64,000 bases of DNA from Microbacter sp. GSS18. GTDB taxonomy: Bacteria; Actinomycetota; Actinomycetes; Actinomycetales; Microbacteriaceae. The DNA lies in contig CP119753.1 in assembly GCA_029319145.1 (NCBI GenBank), positions 2,976,001-3,040,000 on the forward strand, written 5' to 3'. The translations under genes were made by a program, and so were the position numbers. The notes below the pieces were generated by a model that was not told the DNA's origin, made no database searches, and saw only the letters and a list, made by a program, of their open reading frames with translations. Below, piece after piece: positions 51,022 to 59,482 of the stretch (positions are counted from its first letter, which is position 1; each line of letters starts with the position of its first letter).

Positions 51022-54000
51022 TCAGCCGAGCAGGTGCTCCAGCGAGCGGGCCATGACCTCGTTGCGCTCGTCCGCCGTCGAGATGCCCTCGAAGCCGAAG
51101 CCGAACAGCAGCGTGTCGTCGGTGGCGACGATCGCGGCGACCTCGAAGAGGACGCCCACGCGCTCCCAGTCGTTGGCGTTGCCGGCGCTGCCCTCGGGCG
51201 CTCCGGGCACCGACCACGCGCCGAGACCATCCTCGAAGCTCTCTGTCGTCGCGCTGCCGTCGATGTCGACCACGACGTCATCGATGAAGACACCGAGATC
51301 GCCCGTCGCCCAGTCGGTGGCGTAGCTGATCGACACCTCGATCTCGCTGCCCGCGTAGGCGGACAGATCGATCGACCACTCCTCGACGCCGTCCGACGCA
51401 CCGGTGGCGGCGTTCCACGCGCCGGTCGAGCCGCTCGGGTTGCAGTCGGCATCCTGGTAGCGGAACAGGAACGGATGCAGCTCGTCGGCCCAACCGGAAT
51501 CACACGAGTCGCCGGTGCCGGTGCCGGTGTGGCCGTTGGCGTCCGGCAGCGTGGTCCAGTCATCCTGGCCCACCGTGTGGACCTCGACGAACATGTAGTC
51601 CCAGTTGGCCTCGATGGCGTACGACGTCGAGAACTCCAGGCTCGCGGCGGTCGCTCCCGTCAGGTCGATCGTGCGCGCCAGCCGCTTGTAGGCGGCATCC
51701 GCGTGATCGGTCGCCATCTGCCATTCACCGGTGACCGGCTCGTATGGGGTGAGGCCCCCGACGTCCCAGCTGGCGAACCGCTCCGAGGCGAACTGCGGGA
51801 ACTCGTCCTCGGGCAGCACGCTCGACGTCACGATGAACGATGCCGTTCCCGTGCCGCCGGTGGGGTTCGGGGCACCGTCGCCCGCGCCCTGGTTGTTGGC
51901 GCTGTCCCCTCCGTCGAGACCGAACGTGAAGCCGTCGAAGACTCCGCCGTTGCCGCGGACGTCGAGCGCCGTCAGGTCGGCCGCGAGGCCACCGCGGCGG
52001 GCCCTGCTGTTCGCGCCGAACCAGTACTGGTAGACGTCGTCGGTCATCACGAGGCAGTCACCGCCGTGGCACACCTGATCGGGCGCGCCGTTGGTGCCGT
52101 AATCCAACGGGAAGAACTCCTCGAAGCCGTGGTTCTTGCCGGTCGCAAGGATCTTGCCGCCCTCGTTGAGGTAGTCGCGCATGACCATGTTCATCTCGTG
52201 CGCGACGAGGGTGGTGTCGAGTCCGCCCTGGTAGTCGGTGACGAGCTTGTCGCCTTCGTACCAGATCACGGCGTCGTAGTGACTGAGGACGCCGGTGGCG
52301 TTGGGCGCCGGCCCGGTGACCCCCACGTCGTACACGTCGTAGCTCACGCCGTTGGCGTCAAGCGCATCGGTGTAGTAGTCGAGGTACTGCAGCGGGGCGC
52401 CGCCGCCGAGCCCGGTGCCCGGGCTGTTGTCCGAGACGATCAGCACGTCGGCTCCGGTGCCCTCGGCCGACACGTCGAAGGCGAATCGATCGCTCTCGAC
52501 CTTGGTCGCCTTCGCGCCCCCGCCGCCGGAGGGCGTGTCGACCGCGCTGAACCACACCTCCACGGAGTCACCCGGAGCGAGCCCCGACACCGTCCCCCGG
52601 TACTCGCCGTACCAGAGGTTGCCCTCATTGCCGTAGACCTCGCCGCCGGCCCATTCGCTGACCGCCTGGCTGGTCGCCGTGCCGCCGTTGATGGAGCTGT
52701 GCATGCGCAGCTGCTTGAACTCGCGCTTGGCCCATACGGCGACCTCCTGCGAGCTGCCCCAGCTCTCGTCGAACTCCTGGATCTCGAAGTCGGCCGCTTC
52801 GAGGCCGAGCGACGAGATCGGGTTGGCGGGGTCTTCCGCCGACTCGGCGAGCGAGAGGGCGTAATCCAGGTTGCGTTCGAACTCCGCCTGGACGAGCGCC
52901 TCGTCGTCGGGGAACTCGAACTGCGAACGGCCGACGCAGTAGTCGCCGGGGAGCGTGCTCTCGGGGTAGGTCAGCGCCGTCTGGCACGTCGCCAGTTCGG
53001 GCGTGTACGCCATGATCCCGTGAGCGTCACCGGCGTGATCGGTCGTGTCGCCGTTCGTGATGTACAACTCGGCCGACAGGTCGGGGTCGTACCCCGGGAT
53101 CGCCGGATCGGCATCGTCACCCGCGAGCGCGATGTTGATGATGTCATCCGGGCTCGGCGAGTCCACCTGCCAGCCCGTGCCGTAGAGGATCAGCTCGGCG
53201 GCCGAGTGGTAGTTGACCATGAACGAGAAGTCGATCGACCCCATCAAGGCGTCCATCGCCTGCGTCTCGGGCTCGGACTGCGGTGCCGTGCCGCGGTAGG
53301 TCTGGCCACTCGGATTGTCGCTGGACCCCTCGTTGTCGTAGCCCCAGTTGGTCGCGAAGTTGCGGTTGAGGTCGACGCCGTCGATCGTCGTGATCTCGCC
53401 GTCGCCGTTGTTGTCGGCGAGGTTCTTGCGCCACAGGCGCTGGCCGTCCTCGAACGTCCAGTCGTACCCGTCGGGGTTCGCCGAGATGACGAACCACAGC
53501 TCGGTCGAGTCGACGATGTCGGTCACCTGCTGGTCGCTGCCGTAGTTCGACAGGATGTACTTCAGCAGGCGGCTGTTCACCTCGGGCGTGATCCACTCGC
53601 GTGCATGCTGGCTCGCGATGTACAGCACGGCGGGGCGCGAGCCCGCGGCCTTCGTGTCGGCCTTCTCGGTCACACGCATGGCGTAGATGTCCTGGCCCTG
53701 CACCGACTGGCCGATCGTGATCAGCTCGGTGAGGTCGTCGTACTTCTGCGCGAGGAACTCCATCTCCTCTTTGTGGCCGCCGGGGCTCGACCACTTGCGG
53801 AAGACGTCGTAGCCGTCGTCGCCCTCCTCGAAGGCGGCGTCGACCGTCGGCACCCCGTCCTTGTTGCGCTTCAGGTCGATGTCGAGGTCGTACGCCTTGT
53901 TCGCCTTGTTGGCCTCGGCGGGCGACATGACCACCTCGACGTGCAGGGTGTCGTCGCCGTTCGGCTCCGTGGAGACGACGTCGTATCCCTCGGCGATCAT

Positions 54001-54180
54001 CGCGGCGAGCACATCGGCGGTGGCGTCGAACTCGTAGAGGTCGAGGCGCCCACCCGCATCCGAATGCTCGGGCGGTGACGTGTCCGGCGGGTCGGCGTGA
54101 GCGGTGGTCGGCAGCAGGGCCAGGCCGAGAGCGGCTGTAGCTGCAAGGGCAAGATACTTCACCCGCGAACGCGTGATCAT
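51022..54180 (-). CDS. Secreted M14 zinc carboxypeptidase with long C-terminal region
   Basis: 1052 residues. Signal peptide with AHA cleavage at A29. M14 catalytic core: zinc ligands H192 and E195 (SQHAREWI), substrate-binding N272-R273 (LNRNF) and third zinc ligand H325 (NYHSAAEL). Residues about 570-720 have an amidotransferase-like fold (VLIVSDNSP, then a VIWYEGDKL stretch), and about 800-1000 a MAM/immune-inhibitor-A-like beta region ending SAYAGSEIEVSISYATDW. Likely degrades extracellular peptides; the function of the C-terminal modules is not known. AAGGGGG precedes the ATG. Confidence 0.9.
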   Translation of the reverse strand: MITRSRVKYLALAATAALGLALLPTTAHADPPDTSPPEHSDAGGRLDLYEFDATADVLAAMIAEGYDVVSTEPNGDDTLHVEVVMSPAEANKANKAYDLDIDLKRNKDGVPTVDAAFEEGDDGYDVFRKWSSPGGHKEEMEFLAQKYDDLTELITIGQSVQGQDIYAMRVTEKADTKAAGSRPAVLYIASQHAREWITPEVNSRLLKYILSNYGSDQQVTDIVDSTELWFVISANPDGYDWTFEDGQRLWRKNLADNNGDGEITTIDGVDLNRNFATNWGYDNEGSSDNPSGQTYRGTAPQSEPETQAMDALMGSIDFSFMVNYHSAAELILYGTGWQVDSPSPDDIINIALAGDDADPAIPGYDPDLSAELYITNGDTTDHAGDAHGIMAYTPELATCQTALTYPESTLPGDYCVGRSQFEFPDDEALVQAEFERNLDYALSLAESAEDPANPISSLGLEAADFEIQEFDESWGSSQEVAVWAKREFKQLRMHSSINGGTATSQAVSEWAGGEVYGNEGNLWYGEYRGTVSGLAPGDSVEVWFSAVDTPSGGGGAKATKVESDRFAFDVSAEGTGADVLIVSDNSPGTGLGGGAPLQYLDYYTDALDANGVSYDVYDVGVTGPAPNATGVLSHYDAVIWYEGDKLVTDYQGGLDTTLVAHEMNMVMRDYLNEGGKILATGKNHGFEEFFPLDYGTNGAPDQVCHGGDCLVMTDDVYQYWFGANSRARRGGLAADLTALDVRGNGGVFDGFTFGLDGGDSANNQGAGDGAPNPTGGTGTASFIVTSSVLPEDEFPQFASERFASWDVGGLTPYEPVTGEWQMATDHADAAYKRLARTIDLTGATAASLEFSTSYAIEANWDYMFVEVHTVGQDDWTTLPDANGHTGTGTGDSCDSGWADELHPFLFRYQDADCNPSGSTGAWNAATGASDGVEEWSIDLSAYAGSEIEVSISYATDWATGDLGVFIDDVVVDIDGSATTESFEDGLGAWSVPGAPEGSAGNANDWERVGVLFEVAAIVATDDTLLFGFGFEGISTADERNEVMARSLEHLLG

Positions 54181-54344
54181 TGGTGCTTTCCCCCTTCGGC
54201 CGCTTCCTTGCGGCCACCGGTCCCGCAGTCGGATCGTGCACGTGGGCATGACCGTACCGGATCTTTCGGTCCGGCGAAACGGGGTCACTGATCAGGCACG
54301 TCACTCGTCGACGGCGGGCATGCGCCCGCGGCTCCGCCGGGCGT

Positions 54345-54368
54345 CGGCCGTTCCGGTCAGAACGGCCG
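54345..54368. terminator. Hairpin after the small SHOCT gene
   Basis: CGGCCGTTC-cggtca-GAACGGCCG, perfect 9-bp stem, 41 nt beyond the SHOCT gene stop and between it and the peptidase start. Confidence 0.6.
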
Positions 54369-54408
54369 CGGCCCAGCCGGAGGCCGTTCGATCACGACAT
54401 GACGTCGC

Positions 54409-54561
54409 TCAGGCGGCTCGGAAGGGGTCGGACATCCGCGCGTCGAACTCGTCGAGGCTGATCACGCCGGCGTCGTACAGCTGAGCGAGCTTGGCGAACT
54501 CGTATACCGGTGTGCGCTCGGCCGCGGGTGGCGGCCGGAAAATGCGCGCAGCGTCCTCCAT
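54409..54561 (-). CDS. 50-residue SHOCT-domain protein
   Basis: It starts MEDAARIFRPPPAAERTPVY and ends with a SHOCT motif, KLAQLYDAGVISLDEFDARM. The ATG at 54561 is chosen because GGAGG lies six nucleotides upstream; a longer form from 54597 adds 12 residues. SHOCT modules are oligomerisation or anchoring motifs. Function unknown. Confidence 0.7.
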   Translation of the reverse strand: MEDAARIFRPPPAAERTPVYEFAKLAQLYDAGVISLDEFDARMSDPFRAA

Positions 54562-54752
54562 GGGATGCCTCCATGTCTCGGGCAGACGCTTGAGCATACC
54601 CGTCGGCGATGCACCGCGCCTGTGTTCATCCACAGCGCGACAGCGACCTCGCGAGAGGCGGCGCTCGTTCGCCTCGCGGGGTCGCCGCGGCCGGTCGGGT
54701 GGAATAGCCTCGTGCCGCGCGCGTTATATGCGTGCGAATGAAAGAGGGCGTA

Positions 54753-55790
54753 ATGGGTGACGTGGAATTCGGGCTGGATACCTTCGGCGACGTGACGGCG
54801 GACGAGAACGGCGAGCTTCTCTCGGACGCTCAGACGATCCGCAACGTGGTCGAGCAGGCGGAGCTCGCCGACGCCGTCGGGCTGTCGTTCTTCGGGGTGG
54901 GCGAGCATCATCGACGAGAATTCGCCGTCTCGAGCCCCGAGATCGTGCTGGCCGCAGCGGCGGCGCGAACGCAGAGCATCCATCTGGGCACGGCGGTGAC
55001 GGTCCTCTCGTCCGATGACCCGGTGCGCCTGTACGAACGCTTCGCCACACTGGACGCCGTGTCCCGCGGTCGCGCCGAGGTGATCCTCGGTCGCGGATCG
55101 TTCATCGAGTCGTTCCCCCTGTTCGGCTACTCGCTGTCGGACTACGAGGCGCTCTTCGAGGAGAAGCTCGAGCTGTTCAGCGAGCTGCTGAAGGAGCAGC
55201 CGGTGAGCTGGCAGGGGCGCACTCGGGCCCCGCTCCAGGATGCCGACGTGTTCCCCAAGACCGAGGGCGACGGCATCCGCGCATGGGTGGGCGTGGGCGG
55301 TTCGCCCGAATCGGTGGTGCGCACCGCGCGCTACGGGTACGGGCTCATGCTCGCGATCATCGGAGGTCCCGCGGCGGCCTTCCGCCCGTACGTCGACCTG
55401 TTCCACCGGCAGTCCGCCGGGTTCGGCCATGGAAGCCTCCCGGTGGGCGTGCACTCCCCCGGACATGTCGCCGACACCGACGAGGAGGCCTGGGAAGCGC
55501 TCTTCCCTCCTCTCAAGGTGAACCGCGACAACATCGGCGCCGAGCGCGGTTGGCCGCCCTACAGCCGTCTCGCCTTCCAGCGCGATCTGGGTCCGGAGGG
55601 CGCGGTCTACGCAGGATCGCCCGAGACCGTCGCACGCAAGATCGCGGACACGGTGCGCTTGCTGGGCCTGAACCGATTCGACCTGAAGTTCTCGAACGGC
55701 CCGCTCTCGCACGCGCACCTGATGCGCTCGATCGAGCTGTACGGCACGCAGGTGGTGCCTCGCGTGCGCGAGCTGCTCGCGACCGCCTGA
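54753..55790 (+). CDS. LLM-class flavin-dependent oxidoreductase
   Basis: 345 residues, luciferase-like. Segments VGLSFFGVGEHHRREFAVSSP near residue 42, SIHLGTAVTVLSSDDPVRLYERFATLDAVSRGRAEVILGRGSF near 75-115, and a late YAGSPETVARKIADTVRLLGLNRFDLKF. ATG 54753 follows AGAGGG. TTATAT at 54724-54729 is a possible -10. It lies between the two SHOCT-domain genes but on the opposite strand. Confidence 0.86.
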   Translation: MGDVEFGLDTFGDVTADENGELLSDAQTIRNVVEQAELADAVGLSFFGVGEHHRREFAVSSPEIVLAAAAARTQSIHLGTAVTVLSSDDPVRLYERFATLDAVSRGRAEVILGRGSFIESFPLFGYSLSDYEALFEEKLELFSELLKEQPVSWQGRTRAPLQDADVFPKTEGDGIRAWVGVGGSPESVVRTARYGYGLMLAIIGGPAAAFRPYVDLFHRQSAGFGHGSLPVGVHSPGHVADTDEEAWEALFPPLKVNRDNIGAERGWPPYSRLAFQRDLGPEGAVYAGSPETVARKIADTVRLLGLNRFDLKFSNGPLSHAHLMRSIELYGTQVVPRVRELLATA

Positions 55791-55833
55791 CCGACTCGTC
55801 CAGGTGCGCGCGGGATCCTCGCGTCCACCCGCA

Positions 55834-56139
55834 TCACCGGTCGGTCAGCGCACGCATCCGTTCTGTGAACTCATCGGTGTCGATCTCTCCCCGTGCGTAT
55901 CGCTCCTCGAGGATCTGCCGCGCTGAGCCGCCGGGCGCGCCTGCTTCCGATCCGGTCGTGGTCGGTGTCGCCGGGGGATTCTGCCCGCTCTTGGATCGCA
56001 TACTCAGACGGATCGCGACGAACACCAGCAGACCGATCCCGATGAGCAGCAGGATGAGCCACAGAATGCCCCACCAGCCCCCGCCCATGCCGAATCCCAT
56101 CCCGCAAAAGCCTCCATCGTCGTCCCAGTCCCACATCAT
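55834..56139 (-). CDS. Single-TM SHOCT-domain protein
   Basis: 101 residues. Gly/Trp-rich start MMWDWDDDGGFCGMG, one hydrophobic segment at about 20-45, a Pro/Thr-rich linker and a C-terminal SHOCT motif ILEERYARGEIDTDEFTERM. ATG 56139 with GAGGAG upstream. Proteins of this plan often sit in heavy-metal or cell-envelope stress operons; here the only hint is the CsoR-like palindrome upstream. Confidence 0.8.
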   Translation of the reverse strand: MMWDWDDDGGFCGMGFGMGGGWWGILWLILLLIGIGLLVFVAIRLSMRSKSGQNPPATPTTTGSEAGAPGGSARQILEERYARGEIDTDEFTERMRALTDR

Positions 56140-56184
56140 CTGGACTCACTCCTCGCCGTCGGCGCAGCCGTCGACCGATTCGGC

Positions 56185-56207
56185 CAGATACCCCCTGCGG
56201 GTATCTG
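56185..56207. promoter_or_regulatory. CsoR-like operator palindrome
   Basis: CAGATACCC-cctgc-GGGTATCTG, a perfect 9-bp inverted repeat. The ATACCC...GGGTAT form matches the style of CsoR/CstR-family copper or persulfide operators. It is 46 nt upstream of the SHOCT-TM gene. No CsoR gene is in the window. The 278 nt between 56140 and 56417 contain nothing else I can support. Confidence 0.6.
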
Positions 56208-56417
56208 CGGCCGAGTCCAGGCTACGTCGCTCGACGACTGCCGGCGTGGGACGAAGGTCCCGACCTCGAACGACGTCATGGCGCAGGATCCATGCTCGGA
56301 GCGGCGAGATCTCCCGCGGCTCTGTCGCACCCTCGTGTGGCGCCGCGCGGGCGCGCGTGGGCACGGCTCGCGGCGCCGAACCGCGACGCCACGCGTGTCG
56401 GGCTGCGGCAGGTCGGC

Positions 56418-56624
56418 CTACTCGGGCACGTACTTGAAGGAGAGCTGGATCCGCGACCTGAACAGCAGCGTCCCGTCTTCAGCGACGACGATGTCCTGCT
56501 TCGCCACCTCTGCGACGCGGAGGTCATGCAGCGATCCTCCGGCGGTGGTGATGGCTTCTCGGGCCGCTTCCTCCCACGACGACTCACTCGTGCCGACGAC
56601 GTCGATTACTCGATAGACGCTCAT
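56418..56624 (-). CDS. Dodecin (flavin-storage protein)
   Basis: 68 residues, the typical dodecin size: MSVYRVIDVVGTSESSWEEA, then LHDLRVAEVAKQDIVVAEDG and RSRIQLSFKYVPE. Dodecamers bind FMN, riboflavin or CoA and buffer free flavin in the cytoplasm (family knowledge). ATG 56624 is preceded by AAAGGAGTCAAG. Confidence 0.92.
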   Translation of the reverse strand: MSVYRVIDVVGTSESSWEEAAREAITTAGGSLHDLRVAEVAKQDIVVAEDGTLLFRSRIQLSFKYVPE

Positions 56625-56763
56625 CTTGACTCCTTTGTCGCTCGACGCTGACTCCTCCATCCTTCTCTTTCGCTCGCCCCTGCGGAAGGGCTTCCGTTGC
56701 GGCTTCGATCCCTGCGCCGGAGACGCGGGGTCTCGGCGCACGGGGCGTTCATCGCCGAGCGGC

Positions 56764-57474
56764 TCAGTCGCGCGAGGTCGCGTTGACGCTGCCCGAGCGT
56801 TCCTGTCCGCTCAGCCGTGAGATGGCGGCCATCATGCGCTCGGTGATCTCGCGACGGGCCTTGCCGTCCGGCACGCCGTCGAGGTCCGCGAGGTCGAGCG
56901 GCCGGCCGAAGTGAACTTCGAGCCGCGGCCGCCCCGGCAGCAGATGGCTCAGCGGCTTGACGGTGCCGGTCCCGATCAGCCCGACGGGCACGACCGCGGC
57001 GCCCGTGTCGCGCGCCATCCACGCCGCGCCACCGTGACCGGCGTGGAGCTTGCCGTCGCGTGAGCGGGTTCCCTCGGGGAACACCGCGAAGACGCTCCCT
57101 GCCCGCAGGATGCTGCTGCCCGCGTCGAGCGCCGCGCGGGCATCGCGACCGGTCGCGCGGTACACCGGGACACCGCCGATCGAGGTGAAGAACCAGCGCT
57201 TGAAGCGGCCCAGCGTCCCGGTACCCGTGAAGTACGACGACTTGATGAGGAACTGCACAGGACGGGTCGCGGATGTCGGGATGATGACGGTGTCGAGCGA
57301 CGCAAGATGGTTGCTGGCCAGCAGCACGGGCCCACGTTCAGGCACGTTCCCGCGACCTTCGATGCGCGGGCGGTACATCAGCCAGAACAGCGGCCGCAGG
57401 ATCACGCGGCCGAGAAAGTAGATGGCACCCGGCCGCGGTACCGGGCTGGGACTCTGCGGGGCGGACGCTGTCAC
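56764..57474 (-). CDS. 1-acyl-glycerol-3-phosphate acyltransferase (PlsC family)
   Basis: 236 residues. The acyltransferase box HLASLD (Hx4D) is at NHLASLDTV near residue 56, and the substrate motif FPEGTRSRDGKL near 131. A hydrophobic N-terminal segment (about 17-33) probably anchors it to the membrane. It makes phosphatidic acid or acylates a related lipid. GTG start 57474, with TAGGGT six nucleotides upstream. Confidence 0.9.
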   Translation of the reverse strand: MTASAPQSPSPVPRPGAIYFLGRVILRPLFWLMYRPRIEGRGNVPERGPVLLASNHLASLDTVIIPTSATRPVQFLIKSSYFTGTGTLGRFKRWFFTSIGGVPVYRATGRDARAALDAGSSILRAGSVFAVFPEGTRSRDGKLHAGHGGAAWMARDTGAAVVPVGLIGTGTVKPLSHLLPGRPRLEVHFGRPLDLADLDGVPDGKARREITERMMAAISRLSGQERSGSVNATSRD

Positions 57475-57480
57475 CTCGCC

Positions 57481-57486
57481 ACCCTA
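57481..57486 (-). promoter_or_regulatory. Leaderless-type -10 for the plsC-like gene
   Basis: TAGGGT on the minus strand, six nucleotides (GGCGAG) before the GTG at 57474. Confidence 0.5.
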
Positions 57487-57580
57487 TCCGTCGTCGTCGC
57501 GTTCGATTTCCAAGCCCTGTCTGCCTGCGCTCACGGGGACCGGATCGACGGGTCAGCGCCTGGTGATCGTCACCTCGACA

Positions 57581-58951
57581 TCAGCCGAACTCCCCGACCG
57601 CCATGTCGGCGAACCTCGAGAAGTGGCCCTGGAAGGCGATCTCGATGGTGGCGGTGGGGCCGTTGCGGTGCTTGGCGACGATCAGGTCGGCCTCGCCGGG
57701 TCGGGTGTCCTTGTCGTAGACCGAATCGCGGTGGAGCAGGACGACCATGTCGGCATCCTGCTCGATCGAACCCGACTCGCGAAGGTCGCTGACCTGGGGG
57801 CGCTTGTCGGTGCGCTGCTCGGGACCACGGTTCAGCTGCGACAGCGCGATCACCGGCACCTGCAGCTCCTTCGCGAGCAGCTTGAGCGCACGCGAGAATT
57901 CGCTGACCTCCTGCTGGCGCGACTCGACCTTCTTGCCGCTCGACATCAGCTGCAGGTAGTCGATGATCACCATCTTCAGGCCCGCGCGCTGCTTGAGCCG
58001 ACGGCACTTGGCGCGGATCTCGACGAGCGTCATGTTGGGGCTGTCGTCGATGTACAGAGGTGCGTCGTTGATCCGGCCGCGCGTGGAGGCGATGGTCGTC
58101 CAGTCGCGCGAGTCCAGCGTGCCCTTGCGCATGTTCTGCAGCGGAACCGACGCCTCGGCGCTCATGAGGCGCATCGCGATCTCGCTGCGGCCCATCTCGA
58201 GAGAGAAGAAGATCGTGGGCATCTTGTGCTTGATCGACGCGGCCCGGGCGAAGTCGAGCGCGAGCGTCGACTTGCCCATCGCAGGTCGGGCCGCCACGAC
58301 GATCATCTGGCCCGGGTGCAGACCGTTGGTGAGCTCGTCGAACTGCTGGAACCCCGTCGGGATGCCGGTCATCTGACCGTCGCGGCCGCGAGCGGCCTCG
58401 ATCTCGTCGACGGCGGCGCTGACGGCGACCTCGAGCGGAACGTAGTCCTCGGCGGCCTCCGCGCCGGTGACGCCGTAGATCTCGGCCTGCGCGTTGTTGA
58501 CCAGTTCGACCGCATCGCCCTGGCCCTGGTAGCCGAGCTGCACGATGCGCGTGCCGGCGTCGACCAGGCGGCGCAGCAGCGCGCGCTCGGACACGATCGA
58601 GGCGTAGTAGCCGGCGTTGGCGGCGGTCGGGACGATGGAGGTGAGCGTGTGCAGGTAGTCCGCGCCGCCGGCGCGCTGCAGGTCGCCGGTCTTGATCAGC
58701 TCGTCCGTGACGGCGACGACGTCGGTCGGCTCGCCGTGCGAGTAGAGCGTGAGGATCGCCTCGAAGATGACCTCGTGCTTGGGGATGTAGAAGTCGGTTC
58801 CCCGCAGGGTCTCGATGACGTCGGCGACGGCGTCCTTCGACAGGAGCATGCCGCCCAGGGCGCTCTGCTCGGCGAGCAGATCGTGCGGGGGCGTCCGTTC
58901 CTGCTCGCGCGGAGCACCGAGCCGGTCGTCCGAGATGTCAGCGATCGCCAT
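57581..58951 (-). CDS. dnaB: Replicative DNA helicase DnaB
   Basis: 456 residues without an intein. N-terminal domain (about 20-125), linker, RecA-like C-terminal domain with Walker A ARPAMGKST (221-229), Walker B MVIIDYLQLM (327-336) and the late arginine-finger region RESGSIEQDADMVVLLHRD. It unwinds DNA ahead of the replisome. ATG 58951 with GAGGAAC upstream. A 531-nt non-coding region with DnaA boxes separates it from rplI. Confidence 0.96.
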   Translation of the reverse strand: MAIADISDDRLGAPREQERTPPHDLLAEQSALGGMLLSKDAVADVIETLRGTDFYIPKHEVIFEAILTLYSHGEPTDVVAVTDELIKTGDLQRAGGADYLHTLTSIVPTAANAGYYASIVSERALLRRLVDAGTRIVQLGYQGQGDAVELVNNAQAEIYGVTGAEAAEDYVPLEVAVSAAVDEIEAARGRDGQMTGIPTGFQQFDELTNGLHPGQMIVVAARPAMGKSTLALDFARAASIKHKMPTIFFSLEMGRSEIAMRLMSAEASVPLQNMRKGTLDSRDWTTIASTRGRINDAPLYIDDSPNMTLVEIRAKCRRLKQRAGLKMVIIDYLQLMSSGKKVESRQQEVSEFSRALKLLAKELQVPVIALSQLNRGPEQRTDKRPQVSDLRESGSIEQDADMVVLLHRDSVYDKDTRPGEADLIVAKHRNGPTATIEIAFQGHFSRFADMAVGEFG

Positions 58952-59042
58952 AGATGGCAGTTCCTCTCGAAATGACGCAGGGGCCCTCCCCCCGAGGGCC
59001 GAGTCCAAGCTATGGAGGGCCTCCGACACCCGCAACACGCCC

Positions 59043-59240
59043 TGTGGATAACTCTGTGGACATCCTGCGTGAAACGCCGAGTGTCATGTGGACAGGGCCT
59101 GTGGACAATTTCCATTCACACCCGGGTTCTCTCGGACTTTACCCACCTTGACCAGGGGTTTGTGTTTCCACACACTGTGGATAACGTTGCGGTTGAAGTG
59201 GTGGTTGAAGGTTGGTGGGTGAGGGTTCACCTGTGCACAA
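59043..59240 (+). promoter_or_regulatory. Cluster of DnaA-box-like sites upstream of dnaB
   Basis: Six co-oriented 9-mers: TGTGGATAA at 59043-59051 and 59176-59184 (perfect complements of TTATCCACA), TGTGGACAT 59055-59063, TGTGGACAG 59087-59095, TGTGGACAA 59100-59108 and TGTGCACAA 59232-59240. All lie within 200 nt between rplI and dnaB, so the region may titrate DnaA or let it control dnaB. Confidence 0.75.
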
Positions 59241-59410
59241 CTTCGCCGTTCGCGCAAGTCGGCCTTTTGGCCGACGTCGCCCCGAGAATCAGGTCTGGCG
59301 CGCGGCCCGAGTGAGGTCTAGAGTTCGGATCCCGAGCGCTCAGATGCCGATTCGCGGAGTATTCCCGCGGCGGTATGCAGCCGCCGCGCGCTCACCGCGC
59401 CGGAAACGCC

Positions 59411-59455
59411 GGATGCCGCAGCCCACTGCTCCGAAGAGCGGGGGCTGCGGCATCC
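59411..59455. terminator. Terminator of the rpsF-ssb-rpsR-rplI operon
   Basis: Perfect 14-bp stem GGATGCCGCAGCCC (59411-59424) with GGGCTGCGGCATCC (59442-59455), 17-nt loop, 27 nt beyond the rplI stop. Short T-run (TTT) after it on the transcribed strand. Confidence 0.85.
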
Positions 59456-59482
59456 GTCGATGTCGCAGAGGGCGCGCGTGCC

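Larger units (their letters stand above)
58952..59482. other. dnaB-rplI intergenic region
   Basis: 531 nt without a supportable gene. It holds the DnaA-box cluster (59043-59240), a perfect hairpin GTCGGCC-tttt-GGCCGAC (59258-59275), the rplI terminator (59411-59455) and, nearest dnaB, a GC hairpin GGGCCCTCC/GAGGGCC-type repeat. It is noticeably less GC-rich between 59040 and 59240 than the rest of the window. Confidence 0.7.

Noticed and set aside
50986-54078. 1030-residue plus-strand open frame
   Set aside because: It is antisense to the M14 peptidase gene; composition is Val/Arg/Gly/Asp-rich with no recognisable domain, typical of a shadow frame in high-GC DNA.
54751-55790. SHOCT, LLM and SHOCT genes as one operon
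   Set aside because: The LLM gene is on the opposite strand to both SHOCT genes.
59043-59240. Chromosomal origin oriC
   Set aside because: No dnaA or dnaN is adjacent, and there is no clear DNA-unwinding element. A regulatory or titration role fits better.
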